Assembly (NCBI GenBank): GCA_031548515.1
Contig: JAVBRB010000006.1
Span: 1-14,558 of the forward strand
DNA from: UBA940 sp031548515
Lineage (GTDB): Bacteria > Bacteroidota > Bacteroidia > Bacteroidales > Rikenellaceae
Length of the DNA stretch: 14,558 bases
Direction of reading: 5' to 3'
The stretch's first letter is position 1; every line of letters starts with the position of its first letter. Of this stretch, positions 13,846-14,558 are shown one piece after another. The translations under genes were made by a program, and so were the position numbers. Under the pieces are notes generated by a model. It made no database searches and was not told the DNA's origin. It saw nothing but the letters and a program-made list of their open reading frames with translations.

Positions 13846-13870
13846 TTACTTTTTGTTCGTCAAAAAGTAA
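13846..13870. terminator. AT-rich 10-bp hairpin
   Basis: TTACTTTTTG (13846-13855) pairs perfectly with CAAAAAGTAA (13861-13870) around TTCGT. The T-run inside the left arm and A-run inside the right arm give U-tracts on both strands. It may end trmD transcription or form part of the compound repeat in this gap. Confidence 0.45.
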
Positions 13871-13927
13871 TTAAGAAAAAAACTGTTGCGGCCGTCGCCG
13901 CCTTTTTGCAGGTCAAAAAGTAGTTAA
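13859..13927 (+). repeat. 16-base direct repeat flanking a small hairpin
   Basis: GTCAAAAAGTAATTAA (13859-13874) recurs as GTCAAAAAGTAGTTAA (13912-13927), 15 of 16 identical. The 37 bases between the copies hold another small hairpin with a T-run. The second copy ends 7 bases before the lpxB ATG and merges with its AAAGG ribosome-binding sequence. Confidence 0.6.
13888..13907 (+). terminator. Small GC hairpin followed by five Ts
   Basis: GCGGC (13888-13892), loop CGTC, GCCGC (13897-13901), then CTTTTT. The stem is short, but the arrangement is that of an intrinsic terminator on the plus strand. It lies 27 bases before lpxB, so if it works lpxB would need a promoter in the last few bases or depend on read-through. 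Confidence 0.35.
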
Positions 13928-13934
13928 AGGAATT

Positions 13935-14558
13935 ATGAAATACTATTTGATAGCAGGTGAAGCTTCTGGCGACCTGCACGGGTCGAAACTGATGAGGGGA
14001 ATCCTGAAAAGCGACCCGCAGGCGGAGTTCCGTTTCTGGGGCGGCGACCGTATGGCGGCCGTCGGTGGCGGGGCGAACCTTGTGAAACACTACAGGGAGA
14101 CCTCGTTTTTCGGTTTTTTCCAGGTCGCGGCGAATCTCCGCACGGTGCTCGGTCAGATAAAAGAGTGCAAAACGGATATCCGGGACTGGATGCCCGACGT
14201 GCTGATACTCATAGACTATCCGGGTTTTAATTTCCGAATGGCAGAGTACGCGCACGGACTGGGAATCCGCACGTTTTGGTACATAGCCCCGAAAGTGTGG
14301 GCGTGGAAGGAAAAGCGCGTCGAACGCATCCGCAAATACGTCGACCGGCTTTTCATCATTTTCCCATTCGAGATAGGGTATTTTCGCGGCAAAGGTATCG
14401 AGGGGATCTACGAGGGTAATCCGCTTGTCGACGAGATCGCCGAAAGGAGCGTCTCGCTGCCTTCTCCGGAGGAATTCCGGCGCGCCAACGGCCTCGACGA
14501 ACGGCCTGTGGTGGGGCTTCTGGCAGGGAGCCGCAGAGGCGAGATATCCGCCAACCTG
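13935..14558 (+). CDS. lpxB: Lipid-A-disaccharide synthase, N-terminal part
   Basis: Glycosyltransferase (GT19 family) that joins UDP-2,3-diacylglucosamine and lipid X to give the lipid A disaccharide at the cytoplasmic face of the inner membrane. The frame starts with ATG at 13935, preceded by AAAGG at 13926-13930, and is open to the window end: 208 codons of an expected total near 370-380. Visible LpxB signatures are MKYYLIAGEASGDLHGSKL (1-19), FWGGDRM, a hydrophobic VLILIDYPGFNFRMA, the highly typical WYIAPKVWAWKEKRV, FIIFPFEIGYF, YEGNPLVDE and the start of the donor-binding half, LLAGSRRGEI. It indicates a Gram-negative outer membrane with lipid A. Truncated only by the window edge; no internal damage is seen. 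Confidence 0.95.
   Translation, partial: MKYYLIAGEASGDLHGSKLMRGILKSDPQAEFRFWGGDRMAAVGGGANLVKHYRETSFFGFFQVAANLRTVLGQIKECKTDIRDWMPDVLILIDYPGFNFRMAEYAHGLGIRTFWYIAPKVWAWKEKRVERIRKYVDRLFIIFPFEIGYFRGKGIEGIYEGNPLVDEIAERSVSLPSPEEFRRANGLDERPVVGLLAGSRRGEISANL

Noticed and set aside
13736..13850. tRNA-like or tmRNA-like fold after trmD
   Set aside because: The stems are not in cloverleaf spacing, and no T-loop (TTCGANNC) or CCA-end acceptor arrangement is visible.
13860..14255. Minus-strand open frame opposite lpxB and its upstream region
   Set aside because: lpxB signatures on the plus strand are strong; the antisense frame begins inside lpxB and ends in the noncoding repeat region.

Overview
The window looks like chromosomal DNA from a Bacteroidota bacterium, most likely order Bacteroidales and perhaps an Alistipes/Rikenellaceae-type genome. 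The evidence is moderate-GC coding sequence, AT-rich upstream regions with Bacteroidota-type promoters (TTTG / TAnnTTTG), A-rich rather than GGAGG-rich ribosome-binding regions, a stand-alone MnmD-type methyltransferase, and an lpxB gene showing a Gram-negative lipid A pathway. The genus is inference. I see no rRNA, tRNA, CRISPR array, transposase, integrase or phage gene.

Left part (1-6967): the 3' end of an unrecognised gene is followed by two strong hairpins and, convergently, an ohr-type organic peroxide resistance gene on the minus strand with its own promoter. A five-gene plus-strand operon follows: ABC ATPase, two paralogous FtsX/MacB-type permeases, a MacA-like periplasmic adaptor and a TolC-like outer-membrane protein. 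Together they would form a tripartite trans-envelope exporter in which the usual one-piece MacB is split into a separate ATPase and two different permeases. The operon ends at an 18-bp bidirectional terminator.

Middle part (7015-11355, all minus strand): mnmD - cdd - RluA-family pseudouridine synthase form one likely operon. rlmD followed by a secreted SIMPL-domain protein form a second. Three of these five genes are RNA modification enzymes. The intergenic region 8976-9195 is unusually rich in inverted repeats.

Right part (11365-14558, plus strand): a clear promoter drives a glyoxalase II-like metallo-hydrolase and, one base after its stop, an FkbM-family methyltransferase. Then come trmD (tRNA m1G37 methyltransferase) and the first 208 codons of lpxB, which runs off the window. 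The trmD-lpxB gap carries several nested hairpins and a 16-base direct repeat.

The most notable unexplained signal is a pair of leader elements of about 80 bases. One ends at the A of the trmD ATG, the other abuts the mnmD ATG. Each has 16-18-bp inverted-repeat arms around a 46-47-base A-rich middle. The arms differ in sequence but share a CGGATAA core, with matching changes on the opposite arm. Both genes encode tRNA methyltransferases of the anticodon loop. This could be a leader-RNA control element or a dispersed palindromic repeat; the sequence alone cannot decide.
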